A DNA stretch of 64,000 bases, taken from QHXW01 sp035297145 (GTDB lineage Bacteria > Acidobacteriota > Terriglobia > Bryobacterales > Bryobacteraceae). Below are positions 34,178-42,583 of the stretch, piece after piece; within the stretch, counting starts at the first letter, position 1; every line of letters begins with the position of its first letter. The notes under the pieces are model-generated. The model was not told the DNA's origin and made no database searches. It worked only from the letters and a program-made list of their open reading frames with translations. Made by a program: the position numbers and the translations under genes. The stretch lies in NCBI GenBank assembly GCA_035297145.1, contig DATGZN010000094.1, positions 309,768 through 373,767 on the forward strand, in the 5' to 3' direction.

Positions 34178-34705
34178 TCATGCTTGCGAGATCTTGCGCA
34201 GTGCGCTCCAGCGGTCGTTCACCGGCTCCTCCCGGCAGTCACAAGCACTTTCATTGCGGTTCTTCCCACACACGGGGCAGATTCCTCTGCACTCCGGCGA
34301 ACAGACACGCTGCATGGGCAGCAACAGCATGACCTGCTCCCGCAGAATATCTTCCAACTCCATCCCGCTACCCTCGTAGAAGCCTATCTCGGCCTCGCCC
34401 TCGTCAATGGCCACTTCTTCAGCGGTATTGAGCGATTGGCTCGGGCGATAGAACAAATCGAAGCGGGTGTCCAGCGGGAACTCCGCCCGCCCCAAGCACC
34501 GGTCACATTCCGATTCCAGCTTTACCGTCAGGCGGCCCTGGATGCGAACCTCGCCGTCGGTGTTGGCCAGCAACTCGGCCACTCCCGCGGCGTGAAGCGG
34601 TGAAGACTGCTTGACATCTTCACTTGAAAAATCAATCTCACCCGGCTGGAAGGTCTCGTCGAAACGCACCCTCCGTACTTCCATCTCCTTGATGCTAAGG
34701 AACAT
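34178..34705 (-). CDS. yceD: YceD/DUF177 family protein
   Basis: A 175-residue DUF177 protein. The family core CDRCLGRAEFPLDTRFDLFY is at about 90-110 and the C-terminal zinc-ribbon-like part, CSPECRGICPVCGKNRNESACDC, is intact. Members are implicated in 23S rRNA accumulation and almost always precede rpmF, as here (66 bases upstream). The ATG at 34705 is the only good start. Confidence 0.9.
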   Translation of the reverse strand: MFLSIKEMEVRRVRFDETFQPGEIDFSSEDVKQSSPLHAAGVAELLANTDGEVRIQGRLTVKLESECDRCLGRAEFPLDTRFDLFYRPSQSLNTAEEVAIDEGEAEIGFYEGSGMELEDILREQVMLLLPMQRVCSPECRGICPVCGKNRNESACDCREEPVNDRWSALRKISQA

Positions 34706-34787
34706 AACTCACCTGCCGGGGTCGGGAAAGTTACATTATAGCGCGAGTGGCCCAGTTACGCTTCTATGAAAACGGTTCTGCTACATT

Positions 34788-34815
34788 GAGGTGAGTATGG
34801 AGAGGTGAGTATGGA
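34788..34815 (+). repeat. Perfect 14-bp tandem duplication over the start of the 34811 gene
   Basis: GAGGTGAGTATGGA occurs twice head to tail (34788-34801 and 34802-34815). Each copy carries an AGG-GTGAGT ribosome-binding-like segment and an ATG. The first ATG (34797) reads only M-E-R-stop, the stop overlapping the second copy's GTGAGT; the second ATG opens the 74-codon gene. Confidence 0.85.
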
Positions 34816-35035
34816 TGTTGAGCGGGCGATCGAACATCTCTTAGACCTCCACGCGCGAGCCGAGGCGCGCATGGACCGGACGGACCGTCAAATCGAGGCC
34901 ATCCAAAAGCTCATGAAAACCGGCATGAAGCTCATTGTACGGATCGAAGCCGCGCAGGCGCGAACCGACGCAAAGATCGACCGGCTAGCTGAGATATGGC
35001 TGAAGCGTCCGCCCAACGGCAGCGCGAAGCGTTGA
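34811..35035 (+). CDS. Small coiled-coil protein
   Basis: A 74-residue, charged, all-helical protein (MDVERAIEHLLDLHARAEARMD...IEAIQKLMKTGMKLIVRIEAAQAR). It has regular heptads over most of its length and no membrane segment. I chose the ATG at 34811 over a GTG at 34805 because the former is directly after the GAGGTGAGT segment. Similar short helical proteins recur in acidobacterial genomes, often near repeats, without a known role. It is convergent with the aquaporin gene by 4 bases. Confidence 0.55.
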   Translation: MDVERAIEHLLDLHARAEARMDRTDRQIEAIQKLMKTGMKLIVRIEAAQARTDAKIDRLAEIWLKRPPNGSAKR

Positions 35036-35039
35036 GCGA

Positions 35040-35828
35040 TCATGGTCTCAAGCCGGGCGTTTTCCCCACTGGCAGGAAGCGCCGGATGCCGTAATCGTAA
35101 GCCGCCGCGCCTAAGATTCCCCCTAAAATAGGACCGACGATCGGAACCCAGAAAACTTTTGGGCCGTCGGTGAGGCCGTTGTTCTTGAAGCCGGCGACGG
35201 CGGTGAACAGGCGTGGGCCGAAGTCGCGCGCGGGATTAATTGCATAGCCGTGCATGCCGCCGAACGACATGCCGATGGCTACGACCACAGCGCCGATGAG
35301 AACCGGTGTCAGGTTCGCCCCAGGCGGCTGGTTGCGCTCATCGATGATGGCCAGCACCAATAAGACCAGGAGCGCTGTTCCGATGGTTTGATCCAATAGT
35401 CCGGCGGAGGGGACTTCCGGAAACGCCGGGAATGTAGTGAAAACGCCGGCTGTGTGGTCGAGTTGCGGATCGGCTGCGTGAAATGCCGGCGCGTAGTTCC
35501 AGTACACCAGTGCCGCCGCGATGAATGCCCCCAGTACCTGCGCGCCGATATACGCGCCAACTTTTCTCCAAGGAAAGTCGCGATAGAAGGCCAGCGCGAT
35601 GGTGACCGCTGGGTTCAGGTGTGCACCGGAGATGCGGCCCGCGATGTAGCAGCCCATGGTCACGGCCAATCCCCAGCCTATGGTGATGTTGGTGAAACCG
35701 CCGTGCACCACTTCGCCCGGCGTCTGCGTGCCGAACAGCACCACCATGGCAACCACGCCGTCTCCGAACAAAATGAGAACCAGCGTGCCGAAGAACTCGG
35801 CGATCAACTCGGGCAGCATGCTTCGCAT
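35040..35828 (-). CDS. glpF: MIP-family channel, aquaglyceroporin type
   Basis: A 262-residue six-helix MIP channel. The two NPA boxes are AHLNPAVTIALA (about residue 70) and YAINPARDFGPRLF (about 200); the Asp after the second box (NPARD) is the mark of glycerol facilitators rather than strict water channels. Glycerol or small-polyol uptake through the cytoplasmic membrane is likely. No glycerol kinase gene is nearby. Start at the ATG at 35828 (or MLPEL three codons later). Confidence 0.88.
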   Translation of the reverse strand: MRSMLPELIAEFFGTLVLILFGDGVVAMVVLFGTQTPGEVVHGGFTNITIGWGLAVTMGCYIAGRISGAHLNPAVTIALAFYRDFPWRKVGAYIGAQVLGAFIAAALVYWNYAPAFHAADPQLDHTAGVFTTFPAFPEVPSAGLLDQTIGTALLVLLVLAIIDERNQPPGANLTPVLIGAVVVAIGMSFGGMHGYAINPARDFGPRLFTAVAGFKNNGLTDGPKVFWVPIVGPILGGILGAAAYDYGIRRFLPVGKTPGLRP

Positions 35829-35843
35829 AGGGCAGCGGGAATT

Positions 35844-36281
35844 CTACCGCACAGCCGGTGGCGCGAACAACGTGATTGGCTCGAGCGACACGATTTTCCA
35901 CTTTCTCTTTTTGCGTTCCAGGCGGATTTTCACGGTTTGGCGTCGGCTCTCCACGGATCCGAGAAAATCGCGCGGGTGGATTTGTAGGAACCAGTCGAGC
36001 TGCAGCGTTTGTGCCTGGTCGTCACCCTCTTGCTTCAACATATCGATCGAACAGGAAACCTCATCCTCGGCGGTGAGAGCATCGATGTACTGCTCGAGCT
36101 TGTAATAGTCCGGCGTGGCGTGGTCGACGCGATCGAGAAATGCGGAACCGTTGCCTTCACTCAGCGCGGCGGCGAGCGCGCCCAGGAAATCGAGAACGTC
36201 CTGATGTGTGTCGGCAACGAGCGGAGCCGCCAGCGCCATCAGAAACGCGCGTCGCGCGAAATCATGTCCGGTAACTGGCAT
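35844..36281 (-). CDS. Putative exported protein
   Basis: A 145-residue protein started at the ATG at 36281 (MPVTGHDFARRAFLMALAAPLVA), which gives an RR-containing signal-like N-terminus; starting further upstream would run far into argJ. The rest has LDFLGALAAALSEGNGSAFLDRVD and then a beta-rich end (LQLDWFLQIHPRDFLG, TVKIRLERKKRKWKIVSLEPI), suggesting a small NTF2-like or lipocalin-like fold, though no family is certain. It overlaps argJ by 20 bases and so is likely co-transcribed with it. Confidence 0.6.
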   Translation of the reverse strand: MPVTGHDFARRAFLMALAAPLVADTHQDVLDFLGALAAALSEGNGSAFLDRVDHATPDYYKLEQYIDALTAEDEVSCSIDMLKQEGDDQAQTLQLDWFLQIHPRDFLGSVESRRQTVKIRLERKKRKWKIVSLEPITLFAPPAVR

Positions 36282-37440
36282 TGATCCTAATGTAGCCTTC
36301 GGTGAAATCGCAGGTCCAGAATCGGGCGCGGCCCTTGCCCTTGCCGTGTATGTGGAATTGAATCGTGCACTCGGCGAGATCGAGTTTCTTCTTGAGGTCG
36401 TCTTCCGAAAACGGCGCTGCCAGGCCGCCGCGGCATACGAGTACGTTTTGCATCCGCACATCTACCTTTGCCGGATCGAATGCCACGCCCGCATTTCCCG
36501 CCGCCGAGAGAATACGGCCCCAATTGGGATCGCTGCCGGCGATCGCGGTTTTGACCAGCGGAGAGTTAGCGATGGAGCGGGCGATGGCCGCCGCCGCATC
36601 ATTCCTGGGCGCGCCCGTCACGTCGATTGTCACCAGCTTGCTTGCGCCTTCGCCGTCGCGCGCAATCATGCGTGCCAGCGTCTCCATGACTTCGGCTACT
36701 CCCTCTTCGAACGCCGCCAGCTCATTGGGATCGGGCCGCACACCAGAGCAGCCGTTAGCCATGAGAATCATCGTGTCGTTGGTCGAGGTGTCGCCATCGA
36801 CGGACATGCGGTTATAGCTGCGTTCGATGGAGCGCGCCAGAATCGGACGCAGTTTGGCGACGGGAATTTTAGCATCGGTGAGAACGAAACCGAGGGTTGT
36901 CGCCATGCGCGGCTGAATCATGCCCGAGCCCTTCGTCATGCCGGCGATGCGCACGGTTCCACGGCGCAGCTTCACTTCCGCGAAGGCTTCTTTCGGGACG
37001 AGATCGGTGGTCATGATGGCACGGGCGACGTCGTCGAAACGGTTTTCCGCAAGACCGGCGACAAGCTGCGGGAGCGCGCGGCCGATGAGCCCGAAATCCA
37101 GCTCGACGCCGATCACGCCGGTGGATGCCGGAAGCACTTGCGCGGGGGCAAGCCGCAAACGCTTCGCAACCTCGCGGCAAGAGGCCAGTGCGACGCGGTC
37201 GCCAGTGCGCGTGGCGCAGTTGGCGTTCCCGGCGTTCACCAAAATTGCGCCCACGGTTCCACGCGACGCGCGCAGATGGCGGCGGCACAGCTTCACCGGC
37301 GCGGCCTGCACGCGATTCTGCGTGAAGACACCGGCAGCGGCGGCAGGGACACCGGAAACAATCAACGCCAAGTCATCGCGCGGCTGTGCGCGGATCCCGG
37401 CGTAGGTGGCGGAATAGCGATAACCAAGCGGCAGATTCAA
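36262..37440 (-). CDS. argJ: Bifunctional ornithine acetyltransferase / N-acetylglutamate synthase ArgJ
   Basis: A 392-residue ArgJ acting in the cyclic arginine pathway: transfer of acetyl from N-acetylornithine to glutamate and, if bifunctional, acetylation of glutamate by acetyl-CoA. The autocleavage site is intact: KGSGMIQPRMATTLGF with Thr181 as the new N-terminal nucleophile of the beta chain. C-terminal GSDPNWGRILSAAGNAG and VRMQNVLVCRGGL are family segments. The start is a TTG at 37440 overlapping the fmt stop, so the two are coupled. Confidence 0.93.
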   Translation of the reverse strand: MNLPLGYRYSATYAGIRAQPRDDLALIVSGVPAAAAGVFTQNRVQAAPVKLCRRHLRASRGTVGAILVNAGNANCATRTGDRVALASCREVAKRLRLAPAQVLPASTGVIGVELDFGLIGRALPQLVAGLAENRFDDVARAIMTTDLVPKEAFAEVKLRRGTVRIAGMTKGSGMIQPRMATTLGFVLTDAKIPVAKLRPILARSIERSYNRMSVDGDTSTNDTMILMANGCSGVRPDPNELAAFEEGVAEVMETLARMIARDGEGASKLVTIDVTGAPRNDAAAAIARSIANSPLVKTAIAGSDPNWGRILSAAGNAGVAFDPAKVDVRMQNVLVCRGGLAAPFSEDDLKKKLDLAECTIQFHIHGKGKGRARFWTCDFTEGYIRINASYRT

Positions 37441-38372
37441 TGCGGCTGTTCTCCCAGTATGTCGTTTTCGTTGAGGTGTTGGCCGTTGGCAAATGCCTCA
37501 GCGGCCATTCGTTTGCGGCCTTCTAGTTGGACTTCGATGAGTTCGAGGATCGCACCATCTCCGCAGGCTACGCGAAAGCCTGCGCCGGCGATGACGCGCC
37601 CGGGCGGGAGCGCCGTTCGATCGGCCGAAGTGCGCGCGCGCCACACATGCAGCAATTGGCCGCGAAAGCGCGTATGCCCGCCAGGCCAGGGCACGAGACC
37701 TCGCACACGATTGTGGATGGCCGCGGCCGGCTCAGTCCACTGGATGGCGCCGTCTTCCTTTTTCAATATCGGCGCGAGAGAGGACTGCGCATCGTCCTGC
37801 TTTTGAGGCGCAATCGCAGCGCGGCTCAATCCGTCGAGCGTCTCGACCAGCAGTTCCGCGCCCATCCGCGCCAGGCGCTCGCTCAGCTCGACAGCCGTCT
37901 CCTCCGCGTCGATTGTCGTTTCGCGCGCAAGCAGGATGTCGCCCGTGTCAAGGCCCGCGTTGATCTGCATGGTAGTAACGCCGGTCCGTTTTTCACCATT
38001 CACAATGGCCCACTGAATGGGAGCGGCGCCACGATATTTCGGGAGCAGGGAAGCGTGCACATTGACGATTCCACGCGGCGCAATGTCGATGACGGATTGC
38101 GGAATGATCTGCCCGTAGCCCACCACTACCATGATCTCCGGTTTGAGCCCTTCGAGGTGCGCCCGCGCTTCCGGCCGCCGGATGCGCTCCGGCTGGTAGA
38201 CCGGCCGACCGAGTCGCAGAGCCGCTTGCTTAATAGGAGATTCCGCCAATTCCTGGCCGCGCCCCTTGGGACGATCCGGCTGCGTGACCACCAGAATCAC
38301 GTCGTGCGTTTGAGCCACGGCGTCCAGTGTGGGAACCGCGAACGCCGGCGTGCCGAGGAAGACTAGGCGCAT
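37437..38372 (-). CDS. fmt: Methionyl-tRNA formyltransferase
   Basis: A 311-residue Fmt started at the ATG at 38372 (MRLVFLGTPAFAVPTLDA). The frame is open further upstream through a repetitive region that is not coding-like. Catalytic segments are present: LLPKYRGAAPIQWAIVNGEKRTGVTTMQ with the formyl-transfer His/Asn region, and GLDTGDILL. It formylates initiator Met-tRNA in the cytoplasm and is normally paired with peptide deformylase, which lies 104 bases upstream. Overlap with argJ suggests one long unit: aroC-def-fmt-argJ. Confidence 0.95.
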   Translation of the reverse strand: MRLVFLGTPAFAVPTLDAVAQTHDVILVVTQPDRPKGRGQELAESPIKQAALRLGRPVYQPERIRRPEARAHLEGLKPEIMVVVGYGQIIPQSVIDIAPRGIVNVHASLLPKYRGAAPIQWAIVNGEKRTGVTTMQINAGLDTGDILLARETTIDAEETAVELSERLARMGAELLVETLDGLSRAAIAPQKQDDAQSSLAPILKKEDGAIQWTEPAAAIHNRVRGLVPWPGGHTRFRGQLLHVWRARTSADRTALPPGRVIAGAGFRVACGDGAILELIEVQLEGRKRMAAEAFANGQHLNENDILGEQPH

Positions 38373-38375
38373 TGC

Positions 38376-38470
38376 GCAAGGCAAAAGGCAAAAGGCAAAT
38401 TGCAAAAGGCAAAAGGAAATCGGAGGCAAGCACTTTTGCCTTTTGCCCTTTGCCTTTTGTCTTTTGCCTT
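38376..38470. repeat. GGCAAAA/TTTTGCC low-complexity repeat with inverted arms
   Basis: About 95 bases between fmt and def are built from short units: GCAAAAGG four to five times at the left and CTTTTGCC four times at the right, separated by GGAAATCGGAGGCAAGCA. The two arms are reverse complements, so the transcript could fold into a long A/U-rich hairpin. I see no coding capacity; it may be a spreading interspersed repeat or an attenuating structure in the def-fmt transcript. Confidence 0.8.
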
Positions 38471-38475
38471 CACTC

Positions 38476-38991
38476 TCACTTCCATTCCCCGGCTTTCACC
38501 AGCTTCTTCACTTTGCGCTTGATGAGATCGCGCTTCAGCGCGCTGATGTGCTTGATGTACAGCTTGCCGCTGAGGTGATCGATCTCGTGCTGGAACGCAC
38601 GCGCCAGCAGATCTTCGCCGGTCATCTCGTACCACTCGCCCTTGGCATTCTGCGCTTTCATGATGGCGCGCTTAGCACGTGTCACCTGCTCGCGAAAACC
38701 CGGGATGCTCAGGCATCCCTCTTCGCTCGTGTTCTTGCCCTCCAAATGCAGAATCTTCGGGTTGATCAGCACGAGTTTATCGTCCGGGTTTTCGCCGACC
38801 GAGGTGTCGATCACGGCGATCTTGCGCTCGATGCCAATCTGCGGCGCCGCGAGCCCCACACCTTTCGCCGCGTACATGGACTCGAACATGTCCGCCAGTA
38901 ACTTGTGCAGCTCCGGCGTGTCGAATTCCGTTACCGCCGCGGCTTCCCGTTCCAGGACGGGATCGAACAATTTAACGATGGGATAAACCAT
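38476..38991 (-). CDS. def: Peptide deformylase
   Basis: A 171-residue deformylase with the three family motifs: GVGLAAPQIG near 45-54, EGCLSIPG near 92-99 (metal-binding Cys) and QHEIDHLSG near 132-140 (two metal-binding His and catalytic Glu). It removes the formyl group added by Fmt. It starts 3 bases after aroC and precedes fmt on the minus strand, a common pairing. Start at the ATG at 38991. Confidence 0.96.
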   Translation of the reverse strand: MVYPIVKLFDPVLEREAAAVTEFDTPELHKLLADMFESMYAAKGVGLAAPQIGIERKIAVIDTSVGENPDDKLVLINPKILHLEGKNTSEEGCLSIPGFREQVTRAKRAIMKAQNAKGEWYEMTGEDLLARAFQHEIDHLSGKLYIKHISALKRDLIKRKVKKLVKAGEWK

Positions 38992-38994
38992 AGT

Positions 38995-40167
38995 TCAGAA
39001 ATTCTTGACCTGCTCCCGATATCCTTCGTAGTTGCGCCGGGTTTCGGCAAGCGAATCGCCGCCGAATTTTTCCAGAAACGCCTGCGCCAGCACCAGCGCC
39101 ACCATCGCTTCCCCAATCACCGCCGCCGCCGGAACTACGCAAACGTCGGACCGTTCATAAGCAGCGAGCGCCGCCTCGCGCGTTACGAGATCTACGGACT
39201 CAAGCGGCCGCCGCAATGTGGAAATCGGTTTCAGCATACCGCGCACCAGCACGTCCTGCCCGTTGGTCATGCCGCCCTCGAGGCCGCCGGCACGGTTGGC
39301 GCCGCGCGTGAAGCGATGCTCGCCCCGATCATACCCGATCGTATCCTGCACCTTCGAGCCGAAGCTAGCCGCGCCGTCTCCAGCGAAACCGATCTCGACA
39401 CCCTTCACTGCCTGCATGGAAACGATGGCCTGTGCCAGGCGTCCATCAAGCCGCGTGTCCCAGGTGATGTGCGAACCCAGGCCCGGAGGTACGTTGTGCG
39501 CCACGATTTCGAAGACACCGCCCACGGTGTCGCCGGTCTTGTAGGCTTCATCTACCAGTACTTTCATTCGCTGCTCGGCTTCGGCGTCCACGCAGCCTAA
39601 CAAAACGTCGGTTTTCTGATGGAGCGCGACGATCTCTTCCCACGACGCCTGGCGCCCCAGCCGCTCGTCGCCCACAGCGATCACGTGCCCGCGGATTTCG
39701 ATCGAAAACTCGCCCAGCAGCGCCTTAGCCAGCGCGCCGATGGCAACACGCGCCGTGGTTTCGCGCGCGCTGGCCCGCTCCAGAATGTAGCGCGCGTCGT
39801 GAAAATTATATTTGATAGCCCCGGCGAGATCGGCGTGCCCGGGCCGCGGCCTGGTGAGCGGCTTCTTCTTATCCTCCGCGCCCTCAGCATCTTCCACGGG
39901 CAGGGCTTCGGTCCAATTCTGCCAATCGGCGTTGCGGATGATGATGGCGATGGGCGACCCGATGGTCTTCGAGTGCCGGACACCGGCGACGATTTCGGCG
40001 CGGTCGGTCTCGATCTTCATGCGCCCGCCGCGGCCGTAGCCCTGCTGGCGGCGCCAAAGCTCATGATTGACGGCGTCAATGGAAACGGGAATCCCGGCAG
40101 GGAGCCCGGTGAGCGTGGCCACAAGGCACTCGCCGTGGGACTCGCCCGCGGTCTCGAATCGAAGCAT
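38995..40167 (-). CDS. aroC: Chorismate synthase
   Basis: A 390-residue AroC, the last enzyme of the shikimate pathway (EPSP to chorismate, needing reduced FMN). Signatures: RFETAGESHGECLVATLTG at the N-terminus, RRQQGYGRGGRM near 48-59, ERASARETTARVAIG near 130, and GVEIGFAGDGAASFGSKVQD near 270. The length is as expected. It is probably the first gene of the aroC-def-fmt-argJ unit on the minus strand. Confidence 0.95.
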   Translation of the reverse strand: MLRFETAGESHGECLVATLTGLPAGIPVSIDAVNHELWRRQQGYGRGGRMKIETDRAEIVAGVRHSKTIGSPIAIIIRNADWQNWTEALPVEDAEGAEDKKKPLTRPRPGHADLAGAIKYNFHDARYILERASARETTARVAIGALAKALLGEFSIEIRGHVIAVGDERLGRQASWEEIVALHQKTDVLLGCVDAEAEQRMKVLVDEAYKTGDTVGGVFEIVAHNVPPGLGSHITWDTRLDGRLAQAIVSMQAVKGVEIGFAGDGAASFGSKVQDTIGYDRGEHRFTRGANRAGGLEGGMTNGQDVLVRGMLKPISTLRRPLESVDLVTREAALAAYERSDVCVVPAAAVIGEAMVALVLAQAFLEKFGGDSLAETRRNYEGYREQVKNF

Positions 40168-40219
40168 GCGAAAAACTAATGCTAGCGGATTCGCAGGGGA
40201 TTTGCTCGGAAACGGTGAG

Positions 40220-42499
40220 TTAGGTGGCGGCGGAGCGGGATTGATCGGGGCATTGACGATCGATTTTGGCGAGGAGCGCGGTCATGCTGTTAATATGGCG
40301 CCGCATTCCGAGATCGCGGAAGATGTCCAGGGCTTGGGTGACTAGGCGGCGCGCTTCCGAACACTCGCTTCGCTCGATGGCGATGTCCGCCTGCGACCAA
40401 TAGCAAACTGCCAGGTGGTGGCAGTTGCCGAGGTCCTCGCAGATGTCTTCCTGTTTCTCGAGGAGGGCCATGGCTTCGTCGAGTCTTCCCCTGGCTTGCA
40501 GGATTAAGGACTGGTTGCCATAGCAGGCCTGCAAGCCGTTACGGTTGCCCAGATCCTCGCAGATGTCTTCCTGTTTCTTGAGGAGGGCCATGGCTTCGTC
40601 GAGGCGCCCCCAGGTCTTCAGGATCAAGGACTGGTTGGCGTAGGAGCATTGCAAGCTGTCGCGGTCGCCGAGGTCCTCGCAGATGTCTTCCTGTTTCTCG
40701 AGGAGCGCCATGGCTTTGTCGAGGCGTCCCCAGTCCTGCAGGATCAAGGCCTGGTTGCCATAGCAGGTTTGCAGACCGCCGCGGTTGCCGAGATCCTCGC
40801 AGATTGCTTCCTGTTTCCTGTGGAGTGCCATGGCTTCGTCTAGGCGTCCCCAGTACTTTAGGATCACGGCCTGCTGGCCGTAGCAGGCTTGCAGAACATT
40901 GCGATCACCGGTCTGCTCCGCGACACGCGCTACCTGGTCCGTAAACTCGTAGGCTTCCGGCAGTCGGCCGCGTCGGTCGGCGAGAAGCCATCCCTGGCCC
41001 TCTAGATCCAAAGCCAAACCCCAGTGCCCTGTCTGCGCTCGAGTGGATAGCGCCCACTGAAACGCCTGCTGGAGATCGGCGAAGTCGGCTTCGCATTCAC
41101 GCCAGTCTTTCTCCCAGTTTTCAAAGCGGCGATTCATAGCCGTAGCGTGGCGCATGGCCACAGCCTCCTCGGCTCCAGCGGCCTGCCGGATGAGCGGGTG
41201 GAGCGCATAACGTCGGCTTGTGCGATCGAGCTCCTTCGCGAGCGAGCGCGAAACCAGTTCCTGAAGCGCATCCAGAGCCTCAGCAAGCTCGGCGACTTCG
41301 GCAGCCAGTCCGAGGCGAAAACCTTCCGGAGCACAGACGGCCATCGCGCTAATCAGCTTTCGAGGATCGGGGGCGAGGGCGGCCAACGCTTCTGTGAGCA
41401 GGAGACCGACGTTGTTCGCGCCGTACTCCATCTTCTCGAGCGGCGGCAGCTTCTCGGCGAGGCTCTCGATGGTGTAATGCACGTCGCCACGGATCAGGCC
41501 CGCTGCGACGGCGATTCCGATGGGGAGATAGCCGAGCTGCTTGAAAAGCTGCTTCGCCCTTACGCCGTTTCGATCGGTTTCGCCCAGTGCTTCCTGGAAG
41601 ACATCGAAACATTCCTCTTCGGTGAAAAGCTCCGGCGAGATGTCTTTGTGAAATGCGAGAAACTTCAGATACCGGTGCCGCGTGGTGATCAGCACAGAAG
41701 CGTAGCCGCCGGGGGCGACACGCCCCGGCTCTTCATCATCCACGTTGTCCAGGATCAACAAATATCGCTTCTGCCCACAGTACAGCTTCAGTTCTTTGAC
41801 CACCGTGTCGAGATCACCATCAAGCTTGAGGCCGAGCTTCGCGGTCAGATCGCCGGCGATTTCGGCCAGGCTCTGGCGTTGGCATGAGATCCAGTACACG
41901 GCGTCGAACTCGCTGCGATACCGGTGAGCGAATTCGAGCGCCAGCGTGGTCTTTCCCATCCCCGGACCACCGTAGATGGGCACGACGGTGCCGGGCTGAG
42001 AAAGCCGCTCCTTTAACTGCAGCAATTCGCGCTCGCGGCCCACGAAGAACGGGCGCTCGGGTAAGAACGCGGGCGCGAGTGGCTTGGTCTGGAGTCCCAG
42101 AACCCAGGTTTTGATCTGGCGGAAAGCGTCGGGCTCGTTAGCGCGGGCGTCGAAATACTTCTTGTTCTTCAGCAGTTTCGGAATCTTGCAATCGCGATGG
42201 AGAACCGTCGCCAGCTCTATGACGCCGCTGTTGGTTTGATCCCAGTACACCGCGGTCCACTCCTCGCGCACCCACCGTGATTTCACCGAATCAGGCGAGA
42301 GGATGAGCAGCTTGACGTCGGCTTCGAGGCCCTCCTCGATGGCCGTGACGATGTTCTCGCCCGGCCCGATGGCGCGCTCATCGAGCCACGCCCTGATCTC
42401 GCCGCCCTGCTCCAGAAAATCCGCGAGCCGGCGGACGAACGGTTTATCCACACTGGAGTGTGAAAGGAATACCGTTCTCATGAAGTGTCGCCCCAGCAT
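40220..42499 (-). CDS. TIR-NB-ARC-TPR STAND protein
   Basis: A 759-residue NLR-like protein. An N-terminal TIR domain (1-140) starts VFLSHSSVDKPFVRRLADFLE and holds LLILSPDSVKSRWVREEW, where Glu80 sits at the position of the NAD-hydrolysing Glu. The NB-ARC ATPase follows: Walker A GGPGMGKTT (177-185), Walker B LLILDNVDD (247-255), ITTRHRY (RNBS-B-like) and LGYLPIGIAVAAG (GLPL-like). The C-terminus (about 490-745) is TPR repeats, four of them almost identical. This layout is that of bacterial STAND immune sensors in which the repeats sense and the TIR domain depletes NAD. The ATG at 42499 has AGGACGG upstream; the second Met (42481) is an alternative. It stands alone between aroC and a small membrane gene. 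Confidence 0.88.
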   Translation of the reverse strand: MLGRHFMRTVFLSHSSVDKPFVRRLADFLEQGGEIRAWLDERAIGPGENIVTAIEEGLEADVKLLILSPDSVKSRWVREEWTAVYWDQTNSGVIELATVLHRDCKIPKLLKNKKYFDARANEPDAFRQIKTWVLGLQTKPLAPAFLPERPFFVGRERELLQLKERLSQPGTVVPIYGGPGMGKTTLALEFAHRYRSEFDAVYWISCQRQSLAEIAGDLTAKLGLKLDGDLDTVVKELKLYCGQKRYLLILDNVDDEEPGRVAPGGYASVLITTRHRYLKFLAFHKDISPELFTEEECFDVFQEALGETDRNGVRAKQLFKQLGYLPIGIAVAAGLIRGDVHYTIESLAEKLPPLEKMEYGANNVGLLLTEALAALAPDPRKLISAMAVCAPEGFRLGLAAEVAELAEALDALQELVSRSLAKELDRTSRRYALHPLIRQAAGAEEAVAMRHATAMNRRFENWEKDWRECEADFADLQQAFQWALSTRAQTGHWGLALDLEGQGWLLADRRGRLPEAYEFTDQVARVAEQTGDRNVLQACYGQQAVILKYWGRLDEAMALHRKQEAICEDLGNRGGLQTCYGNQALILQDWGRLDKAMALLEKQEDICEDLGDRDSLQCSYANQSLILKTWGRLDEAMALLKKQEDICEDLGNRNGLQACYGNQSLILQARGRLDEAMALLEKQEDICEDLGNCHHLAVCYWSQADIAIERSECSEARRLVTQALDIFRDLGMRRHINSMTALLAKIDRQCPDQSRSAAT
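40400..40890 (-). repeat. Four 120-bp tandem repeats inside the TPR part of the STAND gene
   Basis: The period is exactly 120 bases (40 residues), seen for example at 40441, 40561, 40681 and 40801, where AGATGTCTTCCTG or a close variant recurs. Neighbouring units share most of their nucleotides, including third-codon positions, so they come from recent duplication and not from old TPR divergence. Each unit encodes YGNQALILQDWGRLDEAM, then ALLEKQEDICEDLGNRDxLQ. Spacing and regularity could be mistaken for a direct-repeat array, but the frame is open throughout. Confidence 0.9.
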
Positions 42500-42583
42500 A
42501 CCCGTCCTCGTGTCCGCATTTCAACGGAACTCCGCCCGCAATTCTGCGTATGATTTAATGAACACCGAAAGGAGACGTTTGCC

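Noticed and set aside
36208..37806. Long open frame on the plus strand (532 codons)
   Set aside because: It runs antisense to argJ and fmt, which have clear catalytic motifs, and its translation has no recognisable domain and an Arg/His-rich composition typical of the shadow strand in high-GC DNA.
40400..40890. Regular 120-bp direct repeats that might suggest a CRISPR-like array
   Set aside because: There are no spacers, the repeats are in one open frame and encode TPR units; no cas genes are nearby.
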